Source: a virus. From it: a stretch of DNA of 31,059 bases. Both the position numbers and the translations under genes were made by a program. The stretch lies in the IMG/VR virus record IMGVR_UViG_3300020417_001646, positions 1 to 31,059 of that record. One strand, written 5' to 3'. How positions within the stretch are numbered: the first letter of the stretch is position 1; each line of letters opens with the position of its first letter. The notes beneath the pieces are model-generated. The model had not been told where the DNA came from. It saw nothing but the letters and a program-made list of their open reading frames with translations, and made no database searches. Positions 11,801-16,567 of the stretch are shown in pieces.

Positions 11801-14800
11801 AACGAGATCTTCAACCGTAGTTTTGAAGGAAATAATACTAGCATCGTTAAAGCATCTGAAAACTCCATTATTGTTCCAAATCACTTCTTTGTAACTGGTG
11901 AAGAAGTATCTTACGTCCATGCAGGTTCTGGAACTACCCAGGCAATTGGTATTGAAACAACTGATACCTTTGTCGGAATTGGAACAACAGATAAAGTTCC
12001 ATCTTCAGTATTCATTATCAAAGTCAATGAGGATACTGTCAAGTTAGCAGCAACTGCGGCAAATGCTCTCAAGGCCGTTCCTACTGTAATCGGAATCACT
12101 ACTGTTGGTATCGGAACATCTCATAGATTTGTTGCCAAGAATCAGAATGGTAAGTGTATCATTGCACTTGACAATATTATTCAATCACCTGTTGTTTCCA
12201 CGGCAACAACAACTGAACTTGCTAAGAGAGCGTTCACTACTGATGACATCTTAACGTTTACTGGAATTACATCATTCTTTGGTGGAGATCATATTAAGAT
12301 CGGTGACGAAATTATTAGAATTGAGGGTGTTGGAATTGGAAGCACCAACACAATCAGAGTTCGTAGACAACGACTTGGAACTTCACTGGCTGGTCACTCA
12401 ACCGGTGCTCTGGTCACAAAAGTCATCGGTAACTACAACATTGTAGAAAATACGCTGACGTTTGCTGAAGCACCATTTGGAAACATTCCTCTTGGAACAA
12501 GCACTAATCCGCCTGATGAAAGAGATTGGACTGGAATTTCTACATCATCCAGTTTCCAAGGTAGAACATTCTTACGTTCTGGTATTCAAGATAGTTCTAA
12601 TGAAACTTATCACGAAAACTATGTCTTTGATACTATTTCCGAACAATTTAATGGTGAAGAGAGAAACTTTGATCTTAAATCAAACGGTTCAGATGTAACT
12701 GGAATTGCCACAGACAATGCGGTCATTTTGATTAATGATATTTTCCAGGGTCCAGGACTTTCTCGCGATTATACCCTCAACGAAAATGCGGGTATTACAT
12801 CTATCAGATTCACTGGAACTGCTACTTCAATTAGCAGTGATGCTAATACATCCAATTTACCTCTCGGTGGCGTAATTGTTTCTGTTGGTTCAACCGAAGG
12901 TTTAGGATATCAACCTCTCGTTGCTGCCGGTGGAACTGCTGTTGTTTCTTCTGCTGGAACAATTACTTCCATCAGCATTGGAAACAGCGGGTCTGGATAT
13001 AGAGTTGGAGTTCAAACAGTTGTCAATGTTGCAGTTGCATCGTCTTCTCTGACAACTCCTGCTATTGAATTTATTGGAACTGCTGCAATTAGTGGTGGTA
13101 ACATTGTTAGCGTCGCCATTACAAATCCAGGGTCTGGATACAATCAAACTAATCCTCCAAGTGTTGTGTTTGATGATCCTCTCTCCTATAGTGATATTCC
13201 TCTGATTTACAGCACTAGTTCTAGCGGAACTGGTCAGGCTGCCACTGCTGATATTGTTGTTGGTCAAGGATCTAGTGTTATTGACTTTGAAATCAAAAAT
13301 ACTGGTTTTGGATATGGCAACGGTCAAATCTTGACTGTGGCTGCTGGTGGTTCTGCCGGTATTCCAACTTCAGGAACATTCAGAGAGTTTCAAATTGATA
13401 TTCAACAGGTATTCCATGATGAGTTCACGGGATGGGCGATTGGAACTTTACAATCTCTTGATGATATTTCTAATCTGTTTACAGGATCTAGAACTGCATT
13501 CCCACTTCAGGTTGGCGGAAATTCTATTTCTATTATCTCCGGTAAGGGATCTAACATTAACGTGCAGGACGTTCTTCTTGTATTCGTTAATGATATTCTA
13601 CAAGTTCCTGGAGAGGGTTATATATTTACAGGAGGAAGCACATTAACATTTACTGAAGCACCCAAAGTTGATGATACCGTTAAGATTCTGTTCTACAAAG
13701 GATCAGGTGATGTTGATGTTGTCTTTAGAAATATTATTGAAACTGTTAAAGTTGGCGATGAACTGACTATCAAGCATAGTCCTGATCTGGATCAACCTTC
13801 ATATATGACTGAAGATCCTCGCACTGTTGAAGTTGTCAAGTCAACAGATGTTGTTGGAACCAATAATTATTTCGGACCTGGCAATAATGCTGATACAGAA
13901 CTGGAGAGATCTGTTACATGGTGTCGCCAAACTGAAGATAAGATTATCAATGAAAAAGGTATTGGAAAAGATCGCGAACTGTATGAACCAGTAATTAATC
14001 CTTACGCATATATTATTCAATCCGTTGGTGTAGGATCAACTGCGATTTATGTTGACAATATTAGACCGTTCTTTAATCCAATCAATGAAAATGACACATC
14101 ACTGACTTTCCAAGATAAAGTTAAATTTAGAAATCAAGGAACAAAAGTTGGTGCTGCGGCAACTGCTGTGGTTTCTGTTGGTGGTACAATCTCATCCATC
14201 ACAATTTCAGATGGTGGATCTGGATATCTGACTGCGCCAACTGTAAGTATTGGTAATACTGTTGGAGTTGGAACAACGGCTTTGGCAACTGCCTCTATTA
14301 CTGCTGGTATTGTTACTGCAATTACTATTACTAATGCAGGAACTGGATATACTCAAGTCGATCCTCCAGAGGTATTGATTGCTCCACCAACAACGTTTGA
14401 GGAAGAAAACTCTGTTACTTCCTACGCAGGTGATTCTGGGGTCATCGTAGGATTTGGAACCACAACAGTCAGTAGCAATCCTCACATGATGTTTGATCTG
14501 TTTATCCCAAGAGATTCCTTCCTCAGAGATGGTAATGTAACTGGAGTGACGACAGTTAGTGGTATTGGAACTGGTGACTTCTTCGCCATCTATAATTCCA
14601 ACGTTGGATCTGCTACGACAACCTTGACAACTCTAGATGTTTCTGGTAATACGGTCGGAATTGGATCTTCCTTTATCGATAACGTTTATCAGGCACACTC
14701 TGTTGAGACAGTTAATATTAACGTAACTGGAATTGGATTCACTGATGTTCGCAGAGTATTCTCCAGAGTATCTGAGAACTTTAAGTTCGGTTCAACATCA

Positions 14801-14971
14801 GGAATTACAACCTCTCCTGAATTCGGGATATATAATTGGGGTAAGATTCTCCTTTCATCGAGATCTGGAGTTAACTCCTATACATCTTACACCAGTGGCG
14901 GCGTTGCAGGTATTGAAACTTCAACCATTGTTCAAAGATCTGCATCACTTAAATTTAAGAATTATACTTAA
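2861..14971 (+). CDS. 7: Giant gp7-like baseplate wedge protein (4036 aa)
   Basis: The position between gp6 and gp8 and an N-terminal domain mark this as gp7-like. At residues ~199-222, FYGSKGTDRSFEILFKALYN mirrors FYSTKGIEASYKFLFKVLYN near the C-terminal part of T4 gp7, as I remember it. T4 gp7 is 1032 aa, so this protein is about four times longer. Beyond the N-terminal ~260 residues it is a mosaic. H-G-x-x-T-G-D modules start near residues 596, 966, 1701, 1867 and 3006. G-S-G-Y modules start near 759, 1078, 1124, 1161, 3340-3503 and 3773-3847. A YHYH-like domain spans ~1262-1382. A tandem duplication occupies 2727-2940. A DSFYYQNFSYSLKS...LGFKKF block is at ~2455-2492, and the tail ends SLKFKNYT. 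No membrane segment is seen. AGGA at 2845-2848 is far (12 nt) from the ATG, and the gap lacks a late promoter, so it is probably cotranscribed with gp25-gp6. Confidence 0.85.
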   Translation: MSQKRVQINNVVQNQLPSYVREDYPLVSEFLKQYYLAQEFKGAPIDLIQNIDQYIKLEETTNLTDSVILYSDLEFDSETIEVDIGKSRTGTDGFPDSYGLLKIGDEIITYTGKTKTTFTGCIRGFSGVSSLKSDIDSESLVFDVTDAQDHDKGSTINNLSDLFLKQFLHKTKIQILPGFEDRSLSSDLNENLFIKQAKDFYGSKGTDRSFEILFKALYNERVEVVKPRDYLFTPSESLYKVTNDLVVEAVTGDPTELTESTLFQDAYLNIDRAYSPVTYVEKVISGIGQTYYKLSFDAGYNRDIGVKGATYGAFTVHPKTSLIDQVSTGATILNVDSTVGFAHSGELSVTYSDATIGVVSYTSKSIDQFFGCSLIEGTIKDGTSVGINTYAYGLSVKNPNEIIEVRVNSVLSQTNYPDNTRFYSKGDTARIKSLGVINNSFKSRNWFYNVAPTYEVSSVELIDASDQTYTVTLKRDHYFKIGDSASIIGPDNVEKNTTVIDTKSARSLVIKGQGALNVSLTYTIKRRILRGVSNTFAALSQYKTNVQNTYASGNKLLIASSSIPSYDSQPLDTTDRTATFSGSFVGSEFAISTIDDHGFYTGDAVYYTPQIVVESYNNVSTGSSDTRRVCKSSLFSADVGTLPGDTIPQNQGLYYVSRVNSTTVKLAKSKTDVFNNKFISLDDSVTVTDCKLTPYRLRLSEVKSQKLFREIDLPVDDGEKVNPTVPGTTGILINGVEILNYKSTDVVRHGRIENIEVISGGSGYDIIDPPTLNISDSIGVGASGNVAVSGSLEEIRVEDSGFDYLDTPIVTITGGNGTGARASVNMKLIEHSVNFNSESASSNVNLTDNTIGFGTFHKFRNVEQIIYKTEGQRGVGGIATNAVYYASTVNNTTVQLHNKLEDAIAGINTISLTAYGFGRHSLQSYNKKSVVESVNVISSGEGYQNKLRSTNPAGIVTSSNSINIENHDYQSGEIVVYTAQGTAAGGIVNGSRYVITREDENNFKLSSVGLGSTATNFYYNTNQYINLSNSGVGTHSFNYDAINVNLSGRIGISSIGGETFEATIQPIFRGEITSVHLNSKGVGYGSSEVINFDRQPNVELVTGKNAQLEVVVNNGKVAEVLVLNAGSGYNSTPDITIDGDGIGAVLCPVVSNGQITSVNVLESGTGYLQGSTTASIEPTGSGAVFNSNLQNWRFNLFARNLEKFTGDDGYITSGRDGNQYAHLYAPRNLREVVFSVDQDGSILYGNPDLKKVSGTEVSSTDHSPIIGWAYDGNPIYGPYGYLTKTGGTIAQMKSSYKEEASTKENRPSLSSFPAGFFIEDYTFVKVTDETFLDENNGRFCITPEYPNGTYAYFATVNDSTSDTSGSFSGFRRPVFPYLIGENYKSVPNPFNFTNNSNQDSIDLNETTYLRNTDPLNLIEGDVRYSYLPLPNDLNQTVDVTAVSPGTVQSIGINTGGDLYRVGDKIVFDNNGTQGSGADARVSRVKGKQVSSVSFATSSITGLEVAPGLKGNYTLIADNPHQLQDQNLIVVSGVSTTSSRIEGSYVAGITTNTLTVAGFGTTSSGIGTDGVTGIVTFFNVTGNLLNFRENDILTVGSERVRILNVDNTLSRIRVLRSIDGTTGAAHTVTTVLTQNPRTISITAGFNTSYSYKANRQLYFNPTESVAIGTAGGVGVGTTIAISNPGAGVTQVFVPNRSVYIPNHGLETGDQLTYSPNAGSGIELLHDTASGITTLSNSTTLFVAKLNSDLIGLSTVRVGLGTTGTFVGIASTEKTSSTVFFTGFGTGVYHSLKTNYSVITANVDRSEVTVATASSHGLHSNHSVFVDVNPSNTGVSTIKYNDYNRRLVIDPLSFTAAGVNTSTNVFTIANHGFVTGQKIIHTATTPSAGLSDQAMYYIIKVDTNTFKLANSYHESLQLKPEIVGVTSASAGTINPVNPPITLYTDSTTTFDLTDTSLSYTKLSTRYPAFELNFYLDENFNTPWEKSPERSNFNVLRVGKAGVSTDAKVTLSVDEQTPTKIFYKLDPVFESDLPTEKNEIFIDNEVASNNEIKVRESVYNGKHTVSIGSSTQFSYTISEVPEKTSYTPAPSRLTYDTDCEHAYGSIAKFDIKNPGRNYYSLPGISTITTTVGKNAIVEADSTNIGVIKKTKINNIGFNFPSDKTVRPNLGLVQIIGIDPLTSIESIGITSIGRGYTQAPGLLLFDGKTDQLIDDVDLRFKLGDPLVTIFKNTTGISNVTPKIIPVNNTNGVGISTVGFNTITQDVSVTLSQGFSSSDTFPFEVGNKVLVEGISVGVGSTGKGYNSANYDYKLFELTGVEPNLGGIGIVTFSLSGLLNGKVPGAYDTINSAGRIIPEKFFPLFDVKLKKNDFLVGETVEQGNITGVVEDWNPKIEVVKISSNASFTFDSIIKGRSSNTQGIASTITSFDSDLSTEASSRVESGWQDNTGFINDDLQRVQDSFYYQNFSYSLKSRVPLDTWEDAVGSLNHTLGFKKFSDYQLETPATFREISNNSMAVGLTTALTNFQVVTDIIGVVDTHCVFDFDLVKENALVGASGVFSNEMIFSSRILTDFFESVGNRVLSIDDMSGSFNSNPRPTPFSIVAQWPLNKRRAIKYITYVRDKRFVAQRQVVIVDLVHDDSNGYINQYAAESTVYPLGSFDFSIVGTDGKLEFYPNNFKVNDYDVVAISYNLDDNLLSIGSTQLGPAKIQTSSVSCVGIASTTIVSLATTYRSAKVLANITGPNNEFEMNELNIVHDDTDVHITEYGNLTTNLGGYVAAGFGSYHANISGSTLNVDFIPFIGIAATVNTIQVAISTDSVSGVSTSDLKHARLEARTTGIASASSPGIHTVGTYPTVYDAAYFVAQVSDTTNNTYQMSELVLLDDHNADLGTEQTYLLEYGNTETVSGLGTFGAQMNSAKTDVELMFTPNADITTQVKVYMNAFRIQDDDKDQIEFDNGVIETFNGDYEGTERSIKRSFNLTHRNNEIFNRSFEGNNTSIVKASENSIIVPNHFFVTGEEVSYVHAGSGTTQAIGIETTDTFVGIGTTDKVPSSVFIIKVNEDTVKLAATAANALKAVPTVIGITTVGIGTSHRFVAKNQNGKCIIALDNIIQSPVVSTATTTELAKRAFTTDDILTFTGITSFFGGDHIKIGDEIIRIEGVGIGSTNTIRVRRQRLGTSLAGHSTGALVTKVIGNYNIVENTLTFAEAPFGNIPLGTSTNPPDERDWTGISTSSSFQGRTFLRSGIQDSSNETYHENYVFDTISEQFNGEERNFDLKSNGSDVTGIATDNAVILINDIFQGPGLSRDYTLNENAGITSIRFTGTATSISSDANTSNLPLGGVIVSVGSTEGLGYQPLVAAGGTAVVSSAGTITSISIGNSGSGYRVGVQTVVNVAVASSSLTTPAIEFIGTAAISGGNIVSVAITNPGSGYNQTNPPSVVFDDPLSYSDIPLIYSTSSSGTGQAATADIVVGQGSSVIDFEIKNTGFGYGNGQILTVAAGGSAGIPTSGTFREFQIDIQQVFHDEFTGWAIGTLQSLDDISNLFTGSRTAFPLQVGGNSISIISGKGSNINVQDVLLVFVNDILQVPGEGYIFTGGSTLTFTEAPKVDDTVKILFYKGSGDVDVVFRNIIETVKVGDELTIKHSPDLDQPSYMTEDPRTVEVVKSTDVVGTNNYFGPGNNADTELERSVTWCRQTEDKIINEKGIGKDRELYEPVINPYAYIIQSVGVGSTAIYVDNIRPFFNPINENDTSLTFQDKVKFRNQGTKVGAAATAVVSVGGTISSITISDGGSGYLTAPTVSIGNTVGVGTTALATASITAGIVTAITITNAGTGYTQVDPPEVLIAPPTTFEEENSVTSYAGDSGVIVGFGTTTVSSNPHMMFDLFIPRDSFLRDGNVTGVTTVSGIGTGDFFAIYNSNVGSATTTLTTLDVSGNTVGIGSSFIDNVYQAHSVETVNINVTGIGFTDVRRVFSRVSENFKFGSTSGITTSPEFGIYNWGKILLSSRSGVNSYTSYTSGGVAGIETSTIVQRSASLKFKNYT
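3147..3255 (+). repeat. G-D-E-I...R-G module, gp7 copy 1
   Basis: This segment encodes KIGDEIITYTGKTKTTFTGC followed by IRGFSG (residues ~102-128 of the gp7-like protein). It is the clearest copy of a module that recurs at 12280-12430, 22915-23110 and 27958-28157. A related, more diverged copy follows at about 3840-4040 (TILNVDSTVGFAHSGELSV, then YTSKS and FFGCS). Confidence 0.7.
4640..4910 (+). repeat. H-G-x-x-T-G-D module, gp7 copy 1
   Basis: The segment encodes DDHGFYTGDAVYYTPQ and ends with GLYYVSRVNSTTVKLAKS. The pattern is HG-x2-TGD-x-V-x-Y, then YYV-x2-V-x3-T-x-KLA. It recurs at 5755-5895, 7955-8160, 8450-8610 and 11870-12125. Similar repeats occur in phage tail proteins and have been likened to E1 FCCH-type beta domains (from memory). 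Confidence 0.65.
5113..5338 (+). repeat. G-S-G-Y modules, gp7 cluster A
   Basis: Two adjacent copies encode IEVISGGSGYDIIDPPTLNI and IRVEDSGFDYLDTPIVTITG. The pattern is I-x-V-x2-GGSGY-x3-PP-x-V-x-I, followed by a Gly/Ala-rich strand such as GGNGTGARASV. This is the first of four clusters in the gp7-like gene. Confidence 0.7.
6070..6420 (+). repeat. G-S-G-Y modules, gp7 cluster B
   Basis: Three consecutive copies encode LNSKGVGYGSSEVINF, LNAGSGYNSTPDITIDG and VLESGTGYLQGSTTASIEP. Between the copies lies the strand pattern VVSNGQITSVNV, the typical second half of the module. Confidence 0.7.
6641..7010 (+). other. YHYH-like domain embedded in gp7-like protein
   Basis: Residues ~1262-1382 read HSPIIGWAYDGNPIYGPYGY, then after a spacer FLDENNGRFCITPEYPNG-TYAYFAT, then FPYLIGENY. 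This order of motifs is that of the YHYH family (PF14240 from memory), whose signature is a Tyr-His-Tyr-His stretch after a PxGxY-like element. Here the equivalent stretch is TYAYFAT, so the histidines of the name motif are missing. The role of the family is not established. The domain is flanked by G-S-G-Y modules on both sides. Confidence 0.7.
7955..8160 (+). repeat. H-G-x-x-T-G-D module, gp7 copy 3
   Basis: The segment encodes NHGLETGDQLTYSPNAGSGI followed by TLFVAKLNSDLIGLSTV. It fits the same scheme as the copy at 4640-4910. A degenerate neighbour, SSHGLHSNHSVFVDV, follows at about 8294-8338. Confidence 0.6.
8450..8610 (+). repeat. H-G-x-x-T-G-D module, gp7 copy 4
   Basis: The segment encodes ANHGFVTGQKIIHTATTPSA followed by MYYIIKVDTNTFKLANSYHE. 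Both halves of the module are intact, including the closing KLA-x-S. Confidence 0.65.
11039..11677 (+). repeat. Tandem ~127-residue duplication in gp7-like protein
   Basis: Two consecutive units, 11039-11295 and 11417-11677, align as diverged copies. YRSAKVLANITGPNNEFEMN pairs with YDAAYFVAQVSDTTNNTYQM, LNIVHDD pairs with LVLLDDH, ITEYGN pairs with LLEYGN, and LNVDFIP pairs with VELMFTP. Starts are 378 nt apart, and the NN-[E/T]-[F/Y]-x-M-[N/S]-E-L anchors about 381 nt apart. The units look like beta domains and do not match the other modules in this protein. Confidence 0.75.
11870..12125 (+). repeat. H-G-x-x-T-G-D module, gp7 copy 5
   Basis: The segment encodes PNHFFVTGEEVSYVHAGSG followed by VFIIKVNEDTVKLAATAANA. 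The glycine of HG is replaced by Phe, but the rest of the pattern is kept. Confidence 0.6.
12280..12430 (+). repeat. G-D-E-I...R-G module, gp7 copy near residue 3146
   Basis: The segment encodes HIKIGDEIIRIEGVGIGSTN, then TIRVRRQRLGTSLAGHSTG. It shows the full scheme: I-G-D-E-I-I, then a strand ending in V-R-R, then a G-T-x5-H-x2-G element. Confidence 0.65.
12719..13705 (+). repeat. N-D-I-x-Q-x-P-G modules, two copies
   Basis: The copies are at 12719-12835 (VILINDIFQGPGLSRDYTL, then ITSIRFTG) and about 13570-13705 (LVFVNDILQVPGEGYIFTGG, then LTFTEAPKVDDTVKILFY). The pattern is V-x-x-N-D-I-x-Q-x-P-G, a Tyr strand, then F-T-x-A-P-x2-D-x3-I-x-F-Y. It resembles repeats I recall from phage tail fibres. 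The region between the copies holds G-S-G-Y cluster C. Confidence 0.6.
12880..13372 (+). repeat. G-S-G-Y modules, gp7 cluster C
   Basis: Four copies encode TEGLGYQPLVAAGG, IGNSGSGYRVGVQTVVNV, ITNPGSGYNQTNPPSVVF and IKNTGFGYGNGQILTVAAGG. Connecting strands of the SSAGTITSISI and ISGGNIVSVAI type separate them. This is the densest cluster in the gp7-like gene. Confidence 0.75.
14155..14400 (+). repeat. G-S-G-Y modules, gp7 cluster D
   Basis: Two copies encode ISSITISDGGSGYLTAPTVS and VTAITITNAGTGYTQVDPPE. They are joined by a VGVGTTALATASITAG strand. The cluster lies about 190 residues before the C-terminus of the gp7-like protein. Confidence 0.75.
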
Positions 14972-14980
14972 TTAACACCT

Positions 14981-14988
14981 AATAAATA
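14981..14988 (+). promoter_or_regulatory. T4-type late promoter (AATAAATA) before gp8
   Basis: The octamer AATAAATA sits in the 36-nt gap between the gp7-like gene and gp8, with 19 nt between its end and the gp8 ATG. Spacing matches the copies upstream of gp25, gp13 and gp15. Confidence 0.65.
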
Positions 14989-15007
14989 ATAAGAAAACTC
15001 TGTCCAA

Positions 15008-16561
15008 ATGGCTGCCATTATAACTGATCAGATTAGAATATTAAATGCCAAGAACTTTGTTTCGGGTATAGGGTCTGCGAATAATGCATATTATTCTTTT
15101 ATTGGACTTCCCAACCCTACCGAAATTCAAAGTGATTGGGATTCTGATCCGCCATCTCCAAAAGATAGTTTTAATGAAGAGAACAATTATTGGGACACAA
15201 TTATTGCTCTCAAGAAAATTAATTCATCTGATGTAAGACAGGTTGTTCCTAAGAGATCTTGGTCTTCTGGAACGACATATGACATGTATCGTCATGATTA
15301 TAGCAGAACTAACACTGCTAAAGTTTCTGGTGCAACTAATCTGTACGCAGCAAACTATTATGTCTTAAATAGTGACTTCAGAGTTTATATTTGTTTAAAC
15401 AACGGAATTGATCCGGACAATCCAAATGGCAAACCGTCATTGGATGAACCAACGTTTACTGATCTAGAACCAAGATCAGCTGGAACTAGTGGTGATGGAT
15501 ATATTTGGAAATATCTGTTTACGATCAAACCAAGCGATATCGTTAAGTTTGATTCTACAGATTTTATGCCAGTTCCAGGAGATTGGACAACTGGCACTGA
15601 TAACTCTTCAGTTAGAGATAATGCAGTTGATGGATCTATTAAGATCGCAACTATCACAGATCGTGGAGTTGGTGTAGGAACTGCTAATTTAACTTATACT
15701 AGAGTTCCCATCAAAGGAGATGGATCAGGTGCAGAGTGTACGATTGTTGTTAATAATGACCAGCAAGTTGAAACCGTAACTATTTCTAATCAAGGATCTG
15801 GTTACACTTATGGTAACATTGATTTAGTTGCTGGTGGAGTTCCAACAGGAACAACCAGACCAACTTTTGATGTGATTATTTCACCAAAGGGCGGACATGG
15901 TGCTGATATTTACCGAGAGTTGGGTGCATATAATGTTCTCCTTTATTCTAGAATTGAAAATGATATTGAAAACCCAGATTTCATAACAGGAAATCAAATT
16001 GCAAGAGTTGGTGTTGTTGAGAATCCAGAAGCATTTGGATCTTCAGCAAACTTAGATTTGGATAAAGCAAGTGCTGTACCTGCCTTAAAATTAACTGGAA
16101 TTGGTTATAGCACAGCAACATTTACTGCTGATGCTTTTATTACTCAAACTGTTGCCACTGGATCAACTGCTGTTGGTAGAGTCATTAATTACGATCAAAC
16201 TACAGGAGTTCTAAAGTATTGGCAAGATAGAACTTTGGTTGGATTTAACACTGTTGGAACTGCACAAACTAATCCTACATATGGATTTGATTTGGTTGAA
16301 TTTACCAGCACACCAGACACTGGTGGAAGCGTCACAATTGTCCCGTCAACTGGGTCTAATTTGGCAATTGATACATCCTTCACAGGTCTCTCAACAGTAA
16401 TAAATAGTAGGACGTATTATCTTGGTCAATCATTTACTGATGGTATTGCGTCCCCAGAGGCTAAGAAATACTCTGGAAATATCATATACGTTGACAACAG
16501 ACCATCTATCACTAGATCGTCTAATCAAAAAGAAGATATCAAAGTTATTTTGCAGTTCTAA
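15008..16561 (+). CDS. 8: Baseplate wedge subunit gp8
   Basis: This 517-residue protein matches the gp8 wedge subunit, which dimerises in the T4 baseplate and contacts gp7 and gp10. Landmarks shared with remembered T4 gp8 (334 aa) occur in order: the N-terminal NAYYSFIGLPNPTEI region, QVVPKRSW (T4 has VIPRRDW) at ~78-85, GDGYIWKYLFTIKP (T4 GDGYVWEYLFEI) at ~162, and GNIIYVDNRPSI...QKEDIKVILQF at the C-terminus. The ~180 extra residues lie in the middle. They contain a G-S-G-Y module at ~262 (ISNQGSGYTYGNIDLV) and an S-G-A-type module at ~370-415. It has its own late promoter, and the next gene starts 6 nt after its stop. Confidence 0.92.
   Translation: MAAIITDQIRILNAKNFVSGIGSANNAYYSFIGLPNPTEIQSDWDSDPPSPKDSFNEENNYWDTIIALKKINSSDVRQVVPKRSWSSGTTYDMYRHDYSRTNTAKVSGATNLYAANYYVLNSDFRVYICLNNGIDPDNPNGKPSLDEPTFTDLEPRSAGTSGDGYIWKYLFTIKPSDIVKFDSTDFMPVPGDWTTGTDNSSVRDNAVDGSIKIATITDRGVGVGTANLTYTRVPIKGDGSGAECTIVVNNDQQVETVTISNQGSGYTYGNIDLVAGGVPTGTTRPTFDVIISPKGGHGADIYRELGAYNVLLYSRIENDIENPDFITGNQIARVGVVENPEAFGSSANLDLDKASAVPALKLTGIGYSTATFTADAFITQTVATGSTAVGRVINYDQTTGVLKYWQDRTLVGFNTVGTAQTNPTYGFDLVEFTSTPDTGGSVTIVPSTGSNLAIDTSFTGLSTVINSRTYYLGQSFTDGIASPEAKKYSGNIIYVDNRPSITRSSNQKEDIKVILQF
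15720..15850 (+). repeat. G-S-G-Y module in gp8
   Basis: The segment encodes GDGSGAECTIVVNNDQQVET followed by VTISNQGSGYTYGNIDLVAG. It is a single complete copy of the module found in gp7, gp14 and the DUF4815 protein, placed in the part of gp8 that exceeds T4 length. Confidence 0.65.
16110..16260 (+). repeat. V-x-G-x-x-S-G-A-type module in gp8
   Basis: The segment encodes FITQTVATGSTAVGRVINYD, then TGVLKYWQDRTLVGFNTVG. The scheme, also seen in gp14 and the DUF4815 protein, is a short strand with V-x-x-G-S/T-x-A-x-G-x-V, then D-x-x-T-G-x-L and a second strand. Confidence 0.5.
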
Positions 16562-16567
16562 AGAATT

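Noticed and set aside
12902-13327. Minus-strand 141-codon open frame
   Set aside because: Its Asn/Ser/Arg-rich product is the mirror of the G-S-G-Y repeats on the + strand. It has no ribosome-binding site or family features.
5113-14400. A CRISPR array or direct DNA repeats in the repetitive gp7-like gene
   Set aside because: The repetition is at the protein level with diverged codons and irregular spacing. No constant repeat-spacer pattern exists.
14207-14485. Minus-strand open frame rich in Ser, Asn and Cys
   Set aside because: It is a shadow of G-S-G-Y cluster D on the + strand, with no independent support.
2861-14971. Gp5-type lysozyme domain within the giant protein
   Set aside because: No glycosidase or peptidase motif could be recognised. 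The visible domains are all beta-type structural modules.
16399-16406. AATAAATA inside the end of gp8 as a late promoter for the DUF4815 gene
   Set aside because: It lies 161 nt before the next start within coding sequence. Several such 7-8 mers are expected by chance in AT-rich DNA, and the 6-nt gap after gp8 points to cotranscription.
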